A program made the position numbers and the translations under genes. Under the pieces are notes generated by a model. It saw nothing but the letters and a program-made list of their open reading frames with translations. It was not told where the DNA came from and did no database searches. Below, in pieces: positions 50,388 to 62,435 of a stretch of 64,000 bases of DNA. The DNA is from Straminergon stramineum (taxonomy: Eukaryota > Streptophyta > Bryopsida > Hypnales > Calliergonaceae). The first letter of the stretch is position 1; every line of letters starts with the position of its first letter. Location of the stretch: the NCBI GenBank assembly GCA_963920665.1, contig OY987265.1, positions 29,765,001-29,829,000 of the forward strand, in the 5' to 3' direction.

Positions 50388-50806
50388 ATGAAATCACTCA
50401 TCATGGAATTTATCACCACAAATGACCTAATGATACACAACCTTACACAAACACTCACCAATATAGACATACTCCCTCCAAAACAATGGAACAATGTAAT
50501 AACCAATATGGACCAACTTATTGAAAATCTTTCCAACACTTATATTAAAACTTGTGTCAAACCTCCACCACCGCCACTCACAACATTAACGAAAAAGCAA
50601 GGAGGATTTTCCCAAGAAAACACCAAAACAAATGGAAAAAACAATTAAAAATCTACCACAACAATTGTAAAGCAATTTATATTGCAAAACATGACCCCCG
50701 TTGGCTACAACACCTACATATACAACAAACTACAATGAACCTTGAAAATCCACCAAATCCTAATACACATCCAAAAGACTGGATAAAAACATTATCTGAA
50801 AAATGA
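50388..50806 (+). pseudogene. LINE ORF2 segment between endonuclease and reverse transcriptase
   Basis: Two overlapping frames (50388-50648 and 50552-50806) together cover the linker between the endonuclease and reverse transcriptase. The segment around QWNNVITNMDQLIENLSNTYIK resembles the helical linker usual in LINE ORF2 proteins. A frameshift separates the two halves. Confidence 0.5.
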
Positions 50807-50962
50807 ACAACTACAAGAAAAGATGCACACAAAATAGTACAAAAACAAACAAGAAAAAATATTCAAAATGCCATAAAACAATATAGGATACTATTAGAAG
50901 AGAAACCGAAAAGAATACATCAACAAATCTTCAAAGATGACACCAATCCTCCACTAGATAGC

Positions 50963-52490
50963 TTGATTGATCCAGACAATAATATACTAATACACATTGA
51001 AGACATAGCATCTGAAATATATGCCCAACAAAGTACCAATTCTAAACTTGCAATACCCACATGCCACTACAAAAATACACACAAATTAACATGTAGATGT
51101 GTAGTGAGACAATATCCATGGCACAACCTAGATGGATTTGTGCTTGAAAGAAGAGGAACCCTTGACATACCACTACACACTTATTTCAACAAAGAAATAT
51201 ATGACCTTTGCAAAAAATACTTAGCAAATGGAAAAGCCCGGGGGCTAGATCGAATTCCAAACACTATAATAAAACATCTTCCCAAAAAATTCCATAACCT
51301 ATTATACCTCTTTTTCGTACAATGCTACAAACAAAACACCATTCCACAATCATGGAAAATAAGTCTTACCATCTTGCTATATAAAAAAGGCAATCCCATG
51401 GAGCTACCCAATTATAGGCCCATTGCCCTTGCAAACACAATCTACAAACTCTTTACAAGCACCCTAACCTCAATACTAACATCTTACAAAAAAAAACACC
51501 AAATACTCTATAGTAGCCAAAAAGGCTTTAGACTAGAAATAAATACAATAAGACAAATACCAACACTCATAGCTGCCTCAGAAGATGCAAAATTTATGAA
51601 ACATGACATTTTTATTGCCTATAGACTTTTAAAATGCATTTGGATCAATGGACCATGCAATACTACTAGCAATTATGGCAGATCTAGGCTACCCATTAGA
51701 TGCAACAAAACTTGTCAGAAATATCTACACCAATTCTACCACAAAGTACATTGGGTATTTTTTGGGTAAAACAAAACCAATACACATCCAACACGGAACC
51801 ATACAAGGGGACACCCTTAGCCCCTATCTATTTTTATTTTTCTTAGAACCACTACTTAGATGGTAACAGAGAAACCAACTTGGATACACATTTCAAACAT
51901 CAAAAATACAAGAAAGTTCATTAGCATATGTAAATGACCTAACATTAATAACAAACAAATTAGAATCATTACAACCTCAATTAAACAAACTACAAAGATT
52001 CAACCATTGGGCCGGAATGGACCTTAGCATTCCCAAATGTGCAATTACAAGATGCCATAACAACCCACATCTAAAACCAAAAACCTTCAAAGCCATACTA
52101 CAATCAAAAAAGATATCATATAACAACCAAATAATCTCAATACTACACCAAAATGAACCCTATAAATACTTGGGTATTCAACTAGTACCCTCATTAAAAT
52201 AGAGCAAACACAAACGTGTCACCACTGAAAAACTAATAAAACAAAGCAAACAACTCATTGCATCTCCAGCCACACTAAAAAAAATTGTAAATACGGTCCT
52301 CCGACCAAGAGTAACATATAGCTTCCATGGGGTACCCTACTCAATGGATAATATTAAGAAACTAGACTGGCTCATAATATCAATCACAAAAACAATATGT
52401 AACCTACCAAAAAGTACACCTAACATCGCCACACAACTCCTCCACAAACTATTTGGCATAGAGTCCTTCTCATTCAAAAATTCATAAATT
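50963..52490 (+). pseudogene. LINE reverse transcriptase domain, decayed
   Basis: Frame of 50963 gives KARGLDRIPNTIIKHLP, QSWKISLTILLYKKGN and NYRPIALANTIYKLF, which are reverse transcriptase motifs. A frameshift near 51625 leads to the frame of 51648: NAFGSMDHAILL, GTIQGDTLSPYLF and LEPLLRW. The catalytic box reads AYVNDLTLI (51924-51950) where YADD is expected, so the first Asp is replaced by Asn. Further family blocks are MDLSIPKCAIT and YKYLGIQL. In-frame stops occur at 51864 and 52200 and near 52486. The enzyme cannot be active. Confidence 0.85.
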
Positions 52491-53574
52491 AAATGTATAG
52501 GAGAACAACTTAGAGATGCTCTAATTGATAAAGGAAGACTAGGAAAAATCTATAGAGGACTAACAAAATATGTTATGGCAAAGCACAATGGATCAACAAC
52601 TCTCACAAAATAACAAATGCATCATGCCCACACTCTCCAATAACCCGTACTATAGCACTCCTCAAAGAAAATGACATCCACATTAGAAGCTTTGATACAA
52701 CCTTCCCCTTAGAACAAACCCAATTAGAAAAAATATGGAAAGAAAACATCCATAAACTCAATAACACACAACAACAAAAAGCACCTAATATACTAAACAA
52801 ACTATTTATATTAAACATTCACACCCTTGATCAACTCACCATTGAAAATGGCAAGACCTTGATAGACCAAGCACAATTTAAACAACCAAATGGAATATGC
52901 ACACCACTAATATCAAATGCTTTATACTAAAATCAAATCATGTTCTTCCACTCACACCAATGCCAACAAAATTGCCCACAACCATGTTCAACCCCAAAGT
53001 ACACCAATACACTATAAAATAACTTCCACACAAGAACTACCACTATACAAATTCCACTACAACAAGCAATGATAAAAAATGCACATACAAGATTCCCTCC
53101 CACACCTAAACACATATACACAAAACAACAAAATTATCCTATAGATGCCATACTAGATATAAAACCATACACAAGAAAAAACAAATATGAAACTCAACAA
53201 ATCACAACCCAATATCTATATAAATGGATACTACCAAATAATGTCACATATACAAAATGGACTCTAGAAAAACTTCCTTTTCCATGTAACAAACAAAACA
53301 TCATACACTATAATATTAAAATATGAGAAAAATACTATACACAAAAACAAGAGACAAACTTTGCCAATATCATCTTCCAAAACTTTCACCAATTAGAACA
53401 TCGGGATATGAGATTCATAATCCCACACACACTTAAACCACATATACATATCTACCAAAGAATGTAATCCTGATAAAGATATTAAAACAACTAAGTATAC
53501 AACACATACCACATTAGAAAACACAGAATTATATGATAATTCCGGCCAACACATACACAATACACAATACCTGA
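52491..53574 (+). pseudogene. LINE ORF2 region between reverse transcriptase and RNase H
   Basis: A/C-rich, broken frames in the same orientation (for example 53069-53326). No named domain is visible. It is the expected position of the thumb and connector of ORF2. Confidence 0.45.
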
Positions 53575-55023
53575 ATGCAATGGCTATGGAACCAATACCA
53601 AATATTCTCACAACAACAAACAATAGACCCACCATTGCAAAATTTTGAAACAGAAATAGTACAATTATACCAAAGATACCTTGCAAGAGATACAACACAT
53701 GATGAAAGCATTAATTATTTCCAAGAAGAACTCAAACAACAAATCTATACTCACCTAAATACAAAAAATATACACACAAAAAACCTTGAGACAAGACCAA
53801 CAACAATAATGGTAAATCCTTCAAAAACTTGGAATGAAGTACCACTACCAAACAATACTACAATAGATCACACAAACACAACTACATATACACCCAATGC
53901 AACCAACATAACATTAAAATACACAACAAACAACTATTATATAAATGGATCATACAATCTATCTATAGAACAAGAAGATGGAACAACAATGGGAGACACA
54001 ATTGGATATAGAGTATACAACAAAACAAAAAACATCAAAATATCAAAAAGACTTCCTAGGCTCCAAAGTATACTAAGAGCAGAACTAATAGCCATTTTGG
54101 AAACACTACAATTATCTGAAAACAATGAAGAAGATACACATATCTTCACAAATAGTCTCAACTCACTATACCTTATAAATACACAACTAAGACATCCTAC
54201 ACTACAAAATAATCACCCAAATAAATTGATAGTAGAAGAAATCTCAAAAATATTAAAAAGAAGAACCAACGCAATATACCTACATAGAGTCAAAGCCCAT
54301 GTAAATATATCTGGTAACGAAGAAGCGGACAAATTAGCAATAGTAAGAACTGAAAACCCTCTAGAAGAAATCTCAATAGTTTATGAAAATGCACACACAA
54401 GCCCGTATTGGCTACATAGAGCTAAATTCAACAACCCAAACAAACCTTGGAAAGACCCCATACATGACCTCAAAAAATACCTAGATGAAGAAGAATATAC
54501 CCAACAGAAAGCCAATGCCATAAATTACAAATACATAGACAAATGGGTAAACAACAAAGATTTAGACCTTGACGCATCTAACAATTTTTGGGACAACCCC
54601 AATATTACAGACAAACAAAAAACACAAATACTCAAATTTAAATATGGACAATATATGGGCATTGCTCATAAACATCTCTTTTGGCCCAATGAATATACCA
54701 ATATTAACTATACAGTTTACAATACACAAAGTATAGACACATGGTCACATCTCCTTTTAGTCTGTCCAAAATCAAACATAAAAAAACTCAGAATGAAGGG
54801 ACATAACTATGTTGTATGGATATTACACAAAATGATTATGATCAACAAAATGTCAAGATGCTTCAATCTCATCGATGTAGGAAAAACAACAGACAAACTA
54901 CAAGAAAATACAATACACCCTTGGTTACTCACTTGCCAATGCATAAATCCAATCCATAATTGTAGTATATTGTGGAGCAAAACAAAAACTAGACATACTA
55001 TTAGTACTAAATTACCCTCATGA
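53575..55023 (+). pseudogene. LINE RNase H domain and C-terminal region
   Basis: 482 residues are still open. The RNase H domain (about residues 120-270) shows YINGSYN, RAELIAILETL, FTNSLNSL and KAHVNISGNEEADKLA. These match the four catalytic regions, but two of the four acidic residues read Asn instead of Asp. RNase H removes RNA from RNA-DNA hybrids during retrotransposition. The long open frame suggests late decay of this part. The rest of the frame, to the stop at 55021, includes a Trp- and Cys-containing segment with no named domain. Confidence 0.8.
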
Positions 55024-55083
55024 TAGTCCACCTCCAACCTACCCCCAACTTAATCTAGTTATACAGTTTATTGAATTCACATA

Positions 55084-55323
55084 TTGCCATGGCAGATTTT
55101 CGTTAGATATCATTACACAAAAAGAACAAAATATATTACATTATTAACTAATATTAGACACCAAGGATGGAATGTAGCACCACTCTTAATAATTATTGTT
55201 GGCGTGAGCAGAGCTATACACTCAAGATACAAAAAATTATTACACGAAGACCAAAATCTACAAATTAAAATTAGCTCCACAAACAAGACACTTCGAGAAA
55301 TCCACGAAAATGCAATAGAATAA
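55084..55323 (+). pseudogene. C-terminal segment of LINE ORF2
   Basis: In the same frame as the RNase H segment, after a few stops. It reads TLLTNIRHQGWNVAPLLIII and then RAIHSRYKKLLHE. This looks like the extreme C-terminus of ORF2; the resemblance to other LINEs is from memory and not exact. Confidence 0.45.
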
Positions 55324-55559
55324 CTTATGCATATCATCCTCACCAAATGCAAAATTGAACATCTCCAATCCCTACCATCTAATTCACCATAGAAATACAT
55401 CAATAATAAATGTCCATATCAATGTTACTCATCTTAAACTATATATATGCATCTACACAATAAAGTATTAAATGTTAAAAGTAAGAATGAAATATATATG
55501 TGTGAAATTGGAATCACAAAATCTAGCTCAATATCGAGATAGCTCCCATGGCTTAACAA

Positions 55560-55640
55560 GGTGCAAGTCAATAGGAATCGAACCTAGAACAACAATCACG
55601 CAATTATTGGTCTCTTGCACCACTTCTTGCAATATACCCT
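55560..55640 (-). repeat. tRNA-like sequence (SINE head or decayed tRNA)
   Basis: On the minus strand a perfect B-box-like word GGTTCGATTCC (55584-55574) follows an A-box-like word TTGCAAGAAGTGG (55632-55620) with about 35 bases between. GGTGCAAG and CTTGCACC (55560-55567 and 55614-55621) form an 8-bp inverted repeat. The cloverleaf is not clean: four extra bases follow the T-arm. It is better explained as a tRNA-derived SINE or tRNA relic than a working tRNA. Confidence 0.4.
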
Positions 55641-55659
55641 AACTCAATAGGGTGACCGA

Positions 55660-57190
55660 CTACTCGAAAATACACATATTAATAGATATGGGTCACTATT
55701 TATTGATTACGAGTCCATATCATAGAGTCTACCTTTGAAAGGAGGCACCAAGGATAGCACTCGCTACCTAAGCCTACATAGCTTAGATAGTAGAACTATC
55801 CCCAGGAGACTCTTCATTCACACTGGTCAATTATGACCAGAGTTACTCTTCTTCTTCTACAAAGTCATCACTAAATTATCCCCTTTATGTTAAACACACA
55901 CCTTGCATTGTTGGGAATTCAGACCACTGGAATTGACAAAGGTCCTTCAGTAGGCCTGTGCACATGAGGCTTATGGAGCCCGTGCGACGTCGTATGTGAG
56001 GGCCTGGAGATGCAGGTTTGCTTCCTCTCGCCCTCACGGTGCAGAGCTTACAAAACTGCTACTGCCAGCCCCCACGGATTTCTTACTGCCGTTTTTACCC
56101 ACAAGGAAAAAGGACCTCCTCTTCTATATCCTTCTGCTCAGAGTCAGTCTCTTCTACTCTCCTGCGCAAGAGACTGCTACAGAGAGCTTGTTCCATAGGG
56201 GGGCTCTTTTTTCTACTGCACCTGGCTCCCAAAGGCCGAAGAAATTGCCTCCAACTACTTCCTCAAACCTGCAAAGCAGTTCAGGGTGGGGGCCCACCTG
56301 ATCACTTACGATGTCTGATCCAGCCCTCACCGGTACTCATGTGCGCAGGCCTAGTGACCCCCTAAAAGCTGCACTGGTTTCAGCAATATGTCTAGAACTC
56401 TGGGCACCACTACCACATGATACATGTGCTATGAAAAGCAAGTAAAAAAAAGGGGGATTCAAGAAAAAGAAAAGAAAAGAATTCAAAGCAAGTTAAATGA
56501 GTTTCTATCAACCATGCAGAGTATCTATATTGATAAAATAAGCAGAACTAATTGAAATTTCGAAGTTTCGATTCTATCTGAAACTGAATATCCAGTCAGG
56601 ACATGATGTTCCATCACACACTCCAGTCACAGACAGACCTTTCATTTATTTATTTTTGGCACCATAGGCCCAGATTGGCACACCATTCCAAAATAATAAA
56701 TCTCTACTTTTCACCGAAGTAACAACTTACCATCTTTTTTTCGCTGGAATTTTTGCATTTCTATTTTAAAATGTGGATGAAGTTGCCTAATTTGAATGAA
56801 TTAGTGCATGATTGAATACAATTGAGAAGTGTTTAATTTTCGTTCCAAAAGATGGATGAGTGTAGAAATACAGTCAGTACTTCATGAAATTTAATTTAAA
56901 GTGATTGTTAAACCGGCACTTTCTCAAAAAGGTAAACAAAACCTTAAAAACTGGTGAGTCACAGCCATTGTCAACACCTGTCTTACTCGGTGCAAGTCCA
57001 AAATTGAAGGGCATTCATTTTACTTGCATCCTCGCTCGCACCGCCTCAACTAGCAAACGAGTTTCTTGCATAAGCTTGCTGGTTATTTATGCAACCACGT
57101 GGCCTTAGCTCCGGATTGCATTTCTAATTTCAGGATGAGGGAGGGGACTTGCACTGGATCACCTGCTGATCTATGGTCAAAATCAGAACT
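55660..57190. other. Intergenic, unclassified
   Basis: 55980-56370 is GC-richer and holds three overlapping short frames in all three plus-strand frames, a pattern of low stop density rather than coding. Nothing was recognised. Confidence 0.4.
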
Positions 57191-57194
57191 CAGT

Positions 57195-57292
57195 CAAGTA
57201 GTCAAGTAGTAAAGAAGTAAAGTAGTGAAGTAGTGAAGTAGTAAAGTAGTGAAGTAGTAAAGTAGTGAAGTAGTAAAGTAGTGAGGTAGTAA
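57195..57292. repeat. Minisatellite of 8-bp units (AAGTAGTR)
   Basis: About a dozen units of AAGTAGTG or AAGTAGTA in near-perfect alternation. The minus-strand reading frame over it is a by-product of the repeat. Confidence 0.9.
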
Positions 57293-57433
57293 CTTACAAT
57301 ACCCTTAGTCAAATGAGATGATGAGTGAATGAGATGATGAATCCTATCGAATTTGGGCAGTGGATAGAAATCATGATACTTACTTGCCCATGAACTGCAC
57401 ATGCACTGCCTGAGAAATATCTAGGATGAGCCT

Positions 57434-57454
57434 CCCCGACCCGGGTGGTCGGGG
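57434..57454. repeat. GC-rich palindrome
   Basis: CCCCGACC and GGTCGGGG form a perfect 8-bp stem around CGGGT, in otherwise AT-rich DNA. It overlaps the left end of the MITE copy that follows. Confidence 0.75.
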
Positions 57455-57682
57455 TGAACTGACCCCCTTGCTTGGTCCTTTGGGAATATGCTGAATTTTT
57501 TTCATTTTGCACACATGATAAGATTTGCAAATTTTGAATTCATATTTGCAATCCAAGGTTCCAAATTATCTAGGAGAGGTGTATAAGATAAATTAATCAA
57601 GCACAAAATAGGGGCCTTTTTTTTACTTGCACCTCTAGAATGACTTAGAAGGGTTGAATGAAGGGGCTAGTTCACCCCAACT
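57447..57682 (-). mobile_element. MITE, second copy (inverted relative to 14438-14675)
   Basis: The ends are inverted repeats built around GGGGTGAACT. The body is the reverse complement of the element at 14438-14675, with a shared long A or T run and the 'acacctctcc' block. A clean target duplication was not found. Confidence 0.6.
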
Positions 57683-58046
57683 TCCAATCCTAGCCTCATT
57701 TTGCTTGGGTCATCGATCTTCAATTGATTTCTTTTGTTGGTAAGTGTGCTCAGTTGTCTAACAATCTCATGCATTGTTTGATGGCAATGATAGACTGAAA
57801 TAACTTAAGCATGTAAGGATGTGGCCCCCCATGACCAAGGTAGTTACCAAAATTCTTTGATTATTGGACCAATAGGTGCATTCTCTTTTTCTATAGTTAA
57901 TAGTGAAGTCATCCATAGAACACTCTAGATGTCTTTACTATATTAATTAACTTGATTGAACCATACCCAAGGATATTGACGTGGTATTGAAAGGCGCTTC
58001 TAGGGTGTATAATTATGCAAAGTGAGTATGAATGGTTCTTGAATTA

Positions 58047-58471
58047 AGGTAGACTAACCCAATTCTATCCACAACCTAATTTCGTCACCCTACATTTGGC
58101 CCCAATTTTGTCTATTCAAACATCCAAATTTATCTAGAAAATCAGCCAAAATGTATTCAAGATTATGATAAAAATCAATGAATTAGTGAATACATGATTG
58201 GTGAAAACTTAAGTGCTAATAGATACATAAAAGGGAAGTGATGGGTTGTTGATAGGGCGTTAATGACTTCACTTTGTGTGTGGTTTTTTAATTTCAGGGC
58301 AGACCACTTCAACAATTCATAGAAATTATAATTTTAATTGGAAATTTATAATTCCATTTGGGTTTGACTCATGAGACAAGTGCACACCTCTGAAAAATAT
58401 GTGCCCTTCTTCTAATCGACCCTCCAAGATAGTCAGACTGCAAATTATGGTGGTAATAGGCTTATCTATCT
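58047..58471 (+). mobile_element. TA-flanked inverted-repeat element (copy 2)
   Basis: 425 bp. It starts AGGTAGACTAACCCAATTC after TA and ends GGCTTATCTATCT before TA. The right part, from 'gggcagaccacttc', matches 4850-5024. It directly abuts the TTAA element that follows. Confidence 0.7.
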
Positions 58472-59565
58472 TAACCCCTAAAGTTCCTTGATTACCTTAT
58501 CACCCAAAACCCTCAAAAACTGCCATTTCTAATACAAGTACCAAATTTTTGAAAAATATAATTTTTGGACACATGTAACTGTAGGATCTTGTAGTAATCT
58601 ATATTGAGAAGATGTGGAAAAAATTTCAGAAATTTACACCATGTAGATTGCAAGATATGAACATTTGAAGTGACAAAAATCCTTTTTTTGGCCTTGCGAA
58701 AAAACGGGCAGCGGCACTTCGCAAAATCCTATTTGTATGAAAAAATGTCCAAAATGGTGATGGTCAATTTCATTAAAATGGCGGTATGATGATGAAATGG
58801 CGCAACATTCCATTAAAATGGCACAGAATATGTTAGAAACTACACGGCATTCCATTAAAATGGCGCAGAGTATGTCGAAAATGGCGCATGGCGTATGCCA
58901 TTTTAATGAAATTGCCCATGGTGGTGCTTCTTTAGATTCATTCTTGAAGTCAAGTTGTCTATATTCTTGAAAATTTTCAGATCATTTGGAATTGTGCAAC
59001 ATATAGGAAAAAAATAGTAAGTACAAAGATGTAGAGAATGATTCAAAATACTAAATTGTTAATAGTTTATTATTGGAATTGGAAAATGCCAATCCCAATG
59101 GTGGAAATGTTGTAATAAACAATCTATACCCTATGATTTTATTTTTTCCAAAAATATTAAAAATTGAGTTAAATAAAGGACTTTAAAGTTTATTTTAGAG
59201 TAGAAAATCCATAAGTGCCCGTAAACTAAAACATCTCATAACTTTTGACTCATTGATCAAAATGGAATGATTCAAAGCTTTCTATGTATATATCAATCTA
59301 AAAAAAAAATTCAAATGTTTATTTTAAAAAAAAGTGATTTTTTCAGATCTGCCCAGACTGCCCGAGTTGAGAAACAAACAACATATTAGGCCATAAATTT
59401 TGACTCATATTTCCAAATTTCCTGAAATTTAGTGCATATGAAAGATATTCCTCGTCCACACCTTCTATTAAATTTTGGGCCAAAAACATGGAAATCTGTA
59501 GTCACACGTACCTGCCCAAAATTTCTATGTTGCCAAAAAAGGCACCTTGGTCCTTTAGGGGTTAA
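58471..59565 (+). mobile_element. TTAA-flanked repeat, family F1, copy B (longest)
   Basis: 1095 bp including TTAA at both ends. The left end is TTAACCCCTAAAGTTCC and the right end, inverted, TTAACCCCTAAAGGACC, so the inverted repeat has 15 matches in 17. It contains a nested insertion at 58762-58917 that is absent from copy A. No transposase. Confidence 0.78.
58762..58917. mobile_element. Nested 156-bp hairpin element within F1 copy B
   Basis: The ends are an inverted repeat: GGTCAATTTCATTAAAATGG on the left and, inverted, GGGCAATTTCATTAAAATGG on the right. Inside, the phrase 'cattccattaaaatggc' occurs twice more. Copy A has no such sequence at the equivalent place, which shows it is an insertion. 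The target duplication is unclear. Confidence 0.65.
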
Positions 59566-59684
59566 GTTGCCTCTTGCAGTTGGCTTTACCTGCCAGATCA
59601 AAACTTGACATGGTATGCAATCCAACAAGTGACTATATGTTTGTATGGATGGATCATCAATATAATATTATTGACAATACTAAC

Positions 59685-59915
59685 TTAACCCCTAAACGAA
59701 GTGGAGGATGTTTTTTGTCCGATGAACGATAAGGAATTCTCCTCTGTAGGACACAAGTGTAACTATTCATCCAAGGAATTAGGGGTGGAAATGGGAGATC
59801 TTTTACAGTGGTTTGACTCCCAATAAGTATTTTATTTATTTTTTAAAGTGGATGATGTCACATGGTTCCAAAATGGCTGATTTCCATGGTCACCAGTCTG
59901 GCGTTCAAGGGTTAA
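59685..59915 (-). mobile_element. TTAA-flanked element, family F3, copy a
   Basis: 231 bp with TTAA at both ends. The left end is TTAACCCCTAAACG and the right end, inverted, TTAACCCTTGAACG. It is the reverse complement of 62097-62332, sharing 'ttttggaac' and 'gtgacatcatc' blocks. Confidence 0.72.
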
Positions 59916-62073
59916 TGTAACTACTGCAGAGTATGAAATAAAAGTGTTAGTCAGAGCTTAACATTGGGGCATTCTTCATATCTAAGTTTCTTTGGAATAA
60001 TGGAGTATGGCCAGAAATGCATGATTTCATTCCTTGCTTATTGTTGACATCGAGAATCAGGATCTGAAGTAGGTCTGTACATATTTTACATAATTTTCTT
60101 TCACAGGTGTGTATTTCACCTGTAAAGTGACCATACTCACTCAGGTTGAAACAAGAACAAAAAGAACTCGGCAAAGGATATTCTCATACATTGATAGGTT
60201 TTCACTTTTGTTGCCAATCATACATTCTTGTGGATCAAAACTGCCAAAGTTTTGCAATGAAATTCTGTTCCATTCACGCGAGAGCTGCTTGGCTCAAAAC
60301 AACGAATTTATGTGCACTTTATCCTGATAAGGAAGGCACATTCCTGAGGCGTTTTGATCATGTTTGGTTACAATCTGCGTTTTTTGGGGTCAGATCCCAA
60401 AAACAAATGAGGTGGCACTTGACTCATCCCAAGATGGGCTCTTTTGCCTGAGAGGTGTTCCGCCTCTCCTGCCACTGCGCCTCTTTGGTCCTTAGTTGTG
60501 GAAGTTGTGGCTGGTTTGCCTCTTTTGTTTGAAAGGAAAAGTAGTTACTTCTTATGCCAAAAATAAAAATAAAAATATGTTTCCGCCGAGGGCTTGCTCT
60601 CTGGTCCACTGTACTGTTTCCTTTATCAATGGAAATTGTCCATGTTTCAAGAAAAAAAAAAAAATCCGTTCCATTTGTGTCCAAAAAAAATCATAAAAAA
60701 ACCCTGCCAAAGGATGTTGTGCACAGTCAACTTTAACTTCCATCATGATGCTGATTGGAACCAGTGCATGCTCCCTTCATATGAATCATCCCCTTTTTTA
60801 GTAAGAGAAATCAACTGCTGAGCAGAGGTTCTTTTTTTTAGCGATTTAGCTTTATCTAAGTAGCGGCTATAATTTTAGATGAACTTTCGATGAGGTGGCT
60901 ATCTCTATCCATCTTTGGGAGATAAAAAATTTGCTAAGTAGATGAACATTAGTGAATTATGGCTATACATAGATAATGATGAGTAAAACAAAGAGGCAAC
61001 ATATCCATCTTCATAGTGGATGTCTAAGTTTTAGTGACCTTGTTTGGAATGTGTGGCTACAATGAGAGTAGTATACGTGATTGGATGTGTCTTGGTCATC
61101 CTTAATTATAACTTTCAAAACATTCATTATTGGTATGTATTTTAAGCTATGAAAATGAAGTTTGACAAATTTTAGTTCTATCCCATTATATTTTTTGAAG
61201 AAATTGAAAAATTGAAAGAGTTATTGCAATTGCAAGCTCCAAGTGCTAAAATTCGTATTATATCATATTTTCTATTTTTCATTCGAATTTCTTCATTTAG
61301 AATGTTTTTTTAAATTTAAATGACAATTTTTTTTTTCCATTCAAACAATCAAACCTTCATTTATGGTTAAAATCCCAAATTATTCTAATATAAATTATAA
61401 TTGATGCAATTTTCTTTCCATCTTTTTACTTTAAAAAATTACAGTTATTTGATTTTCCATCAAAATTCATGAAAAATAGTAGTGTCAATAAAAAATAATC
61501 TTATTCACACATATATGAAAAATTTCAAGATTTTATACATCAATTATATAAATAGGATAAATTTAGCTTGCTAGTGAAATTGGACTTGAAAATCATTGCC
61601 ATGATGAATTTAAAAAGGAAAATTCAGCTTGAACATGATGTTTGACTATTTTACAATGGTTCTAATCCTTTTGGGGTTAAACAGGGACCTCATATTGAAT
61701 CCCCAGTGCGCAAAATGTTCACACTGGTCACGGAGGATTTAATATGACAGATTGAGCTCATCCTGTCATGAAATAATAATAATAATTCTAATAATACAGA
61801 TAAGTTTGATTGTTTGATGTATTTGAGAAATTAAAGTCCTGGCAATCTGCTGTTCACAATGGGCAAACACTCATCTGATACCATCCTGATTCCTGACCAG
61901 CATGATGGTACGTCTTCATGATTGTAAATTGCAGCATTAACTTACTGCAAACCAATATCCAGCCTTTGCAATTAAATTCCGTTTCATTTGTGTCAAAAAA
62001 ACAAACAAAACAAACAAACATCCAGGCAAAGCCCAGTCTGCCTTATTCAGTATCAATTAACCTAGTAGTAACT
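59916..62073. other. Intergenic, nothing recognised
   Basis: 60100-60800 is less AT-rich but its reading frames overlap in several frames on both strands and show no family. A/T-rich DNA follows to 61700. No RNA gene was found. Confidence 0.4.
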
Positions 62074-62075
62074 TA

Positions 62076-62433
62076 ATGGTATGTTCGCACTTGGTGTTAA
62101 CCCTTAAGTGCCGGACTGGTGACTGTGGAAATCTTCCCTTTTGGAACCGTGTGACATCATCTTCTTTTAAAAAAATCAAAAATATTCTTTGGAAGTCATA
62201 CTAATGTAGAGGACCTACCCTTTTCTCTCAAAATTTCAAGGACGAATAGTGGTAGTTCTGTCCTACATGGAGAGATTCTTTGTCATCCATCAGAGACAAA
62301 ATGAAATATCTGCTTTGACGTTTAAAGGTAAAAAAGGGTTGTTACTGAGGGTCCCAGGAACGAACTTAGACCTACTTTTGGACTAGATTCATGTTGCAAA
62401 CAACACCCCTAACACCAAGCATGAACATACCAT
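62076..62433. mobile_element. TA-flanked inverted-repeat element, disrupted by F3
   Basis: The ends are ATGGTATGTTC...CTTGGTGTTA (62076 on) and the inverted match ending at 62433, with TA on both sides. An F3 element occupies 62097-62332, so only about 120 bp belongs to the outer element. Confidence 0.6.
62097..62332 (+). mobile_element. TTAA element, family F3, copy b (nested)
   Basis: 236 bp. It begins TTAACCCTTAAGTGCCGGAC and runs parallel to the reverse complement of 59685-59915. The right end has decayed to GTTTAAAGGTAAA. It lies inside the inverted-repeat element at 62076-62433. Confidence 0.65.
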
Positions 62434-62435
62434 TA

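Larger units (their letters stand above)
44150..55450 (+). mobile_element. Decayed non-LTR retrotransposon (LINE) domain
   Basis: The plus strand over this span is strikingly rich in A and C and poor in G and T, unlike the DNA on either side. Within it, all in the same orientation, lie an ORF1-like frame (45918-47486), a lysine-rich linker with a 2A-like motif (48893-48919), and endonuclease, reverse transcriptase, RNase H and a conserved C-terminal segment (about 49540-55323). An RNase H after the reverse transcriptase narrows the possible LINE clades, but I do not assign one. Many stops and frameshifts show it is dead. The 5' boundary is set only by composition. The 3' end is near 55450, where an AATAAA-like word occurs. 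Confidence 0.75.

Noticed and set aside
55980..56370. Overlapping frames of 62 to 115 residues in all three plus-strand frames.
   Set aside because: Low stop density in a GC-richer stretch explains them; no domain or splice pattern was seen.
58471..58486. CCCTAAA words resembling the plant telomere repeat.
   Set aside because: They occur once per element end, as part of the inverted-repeat termini, and never in tandem.
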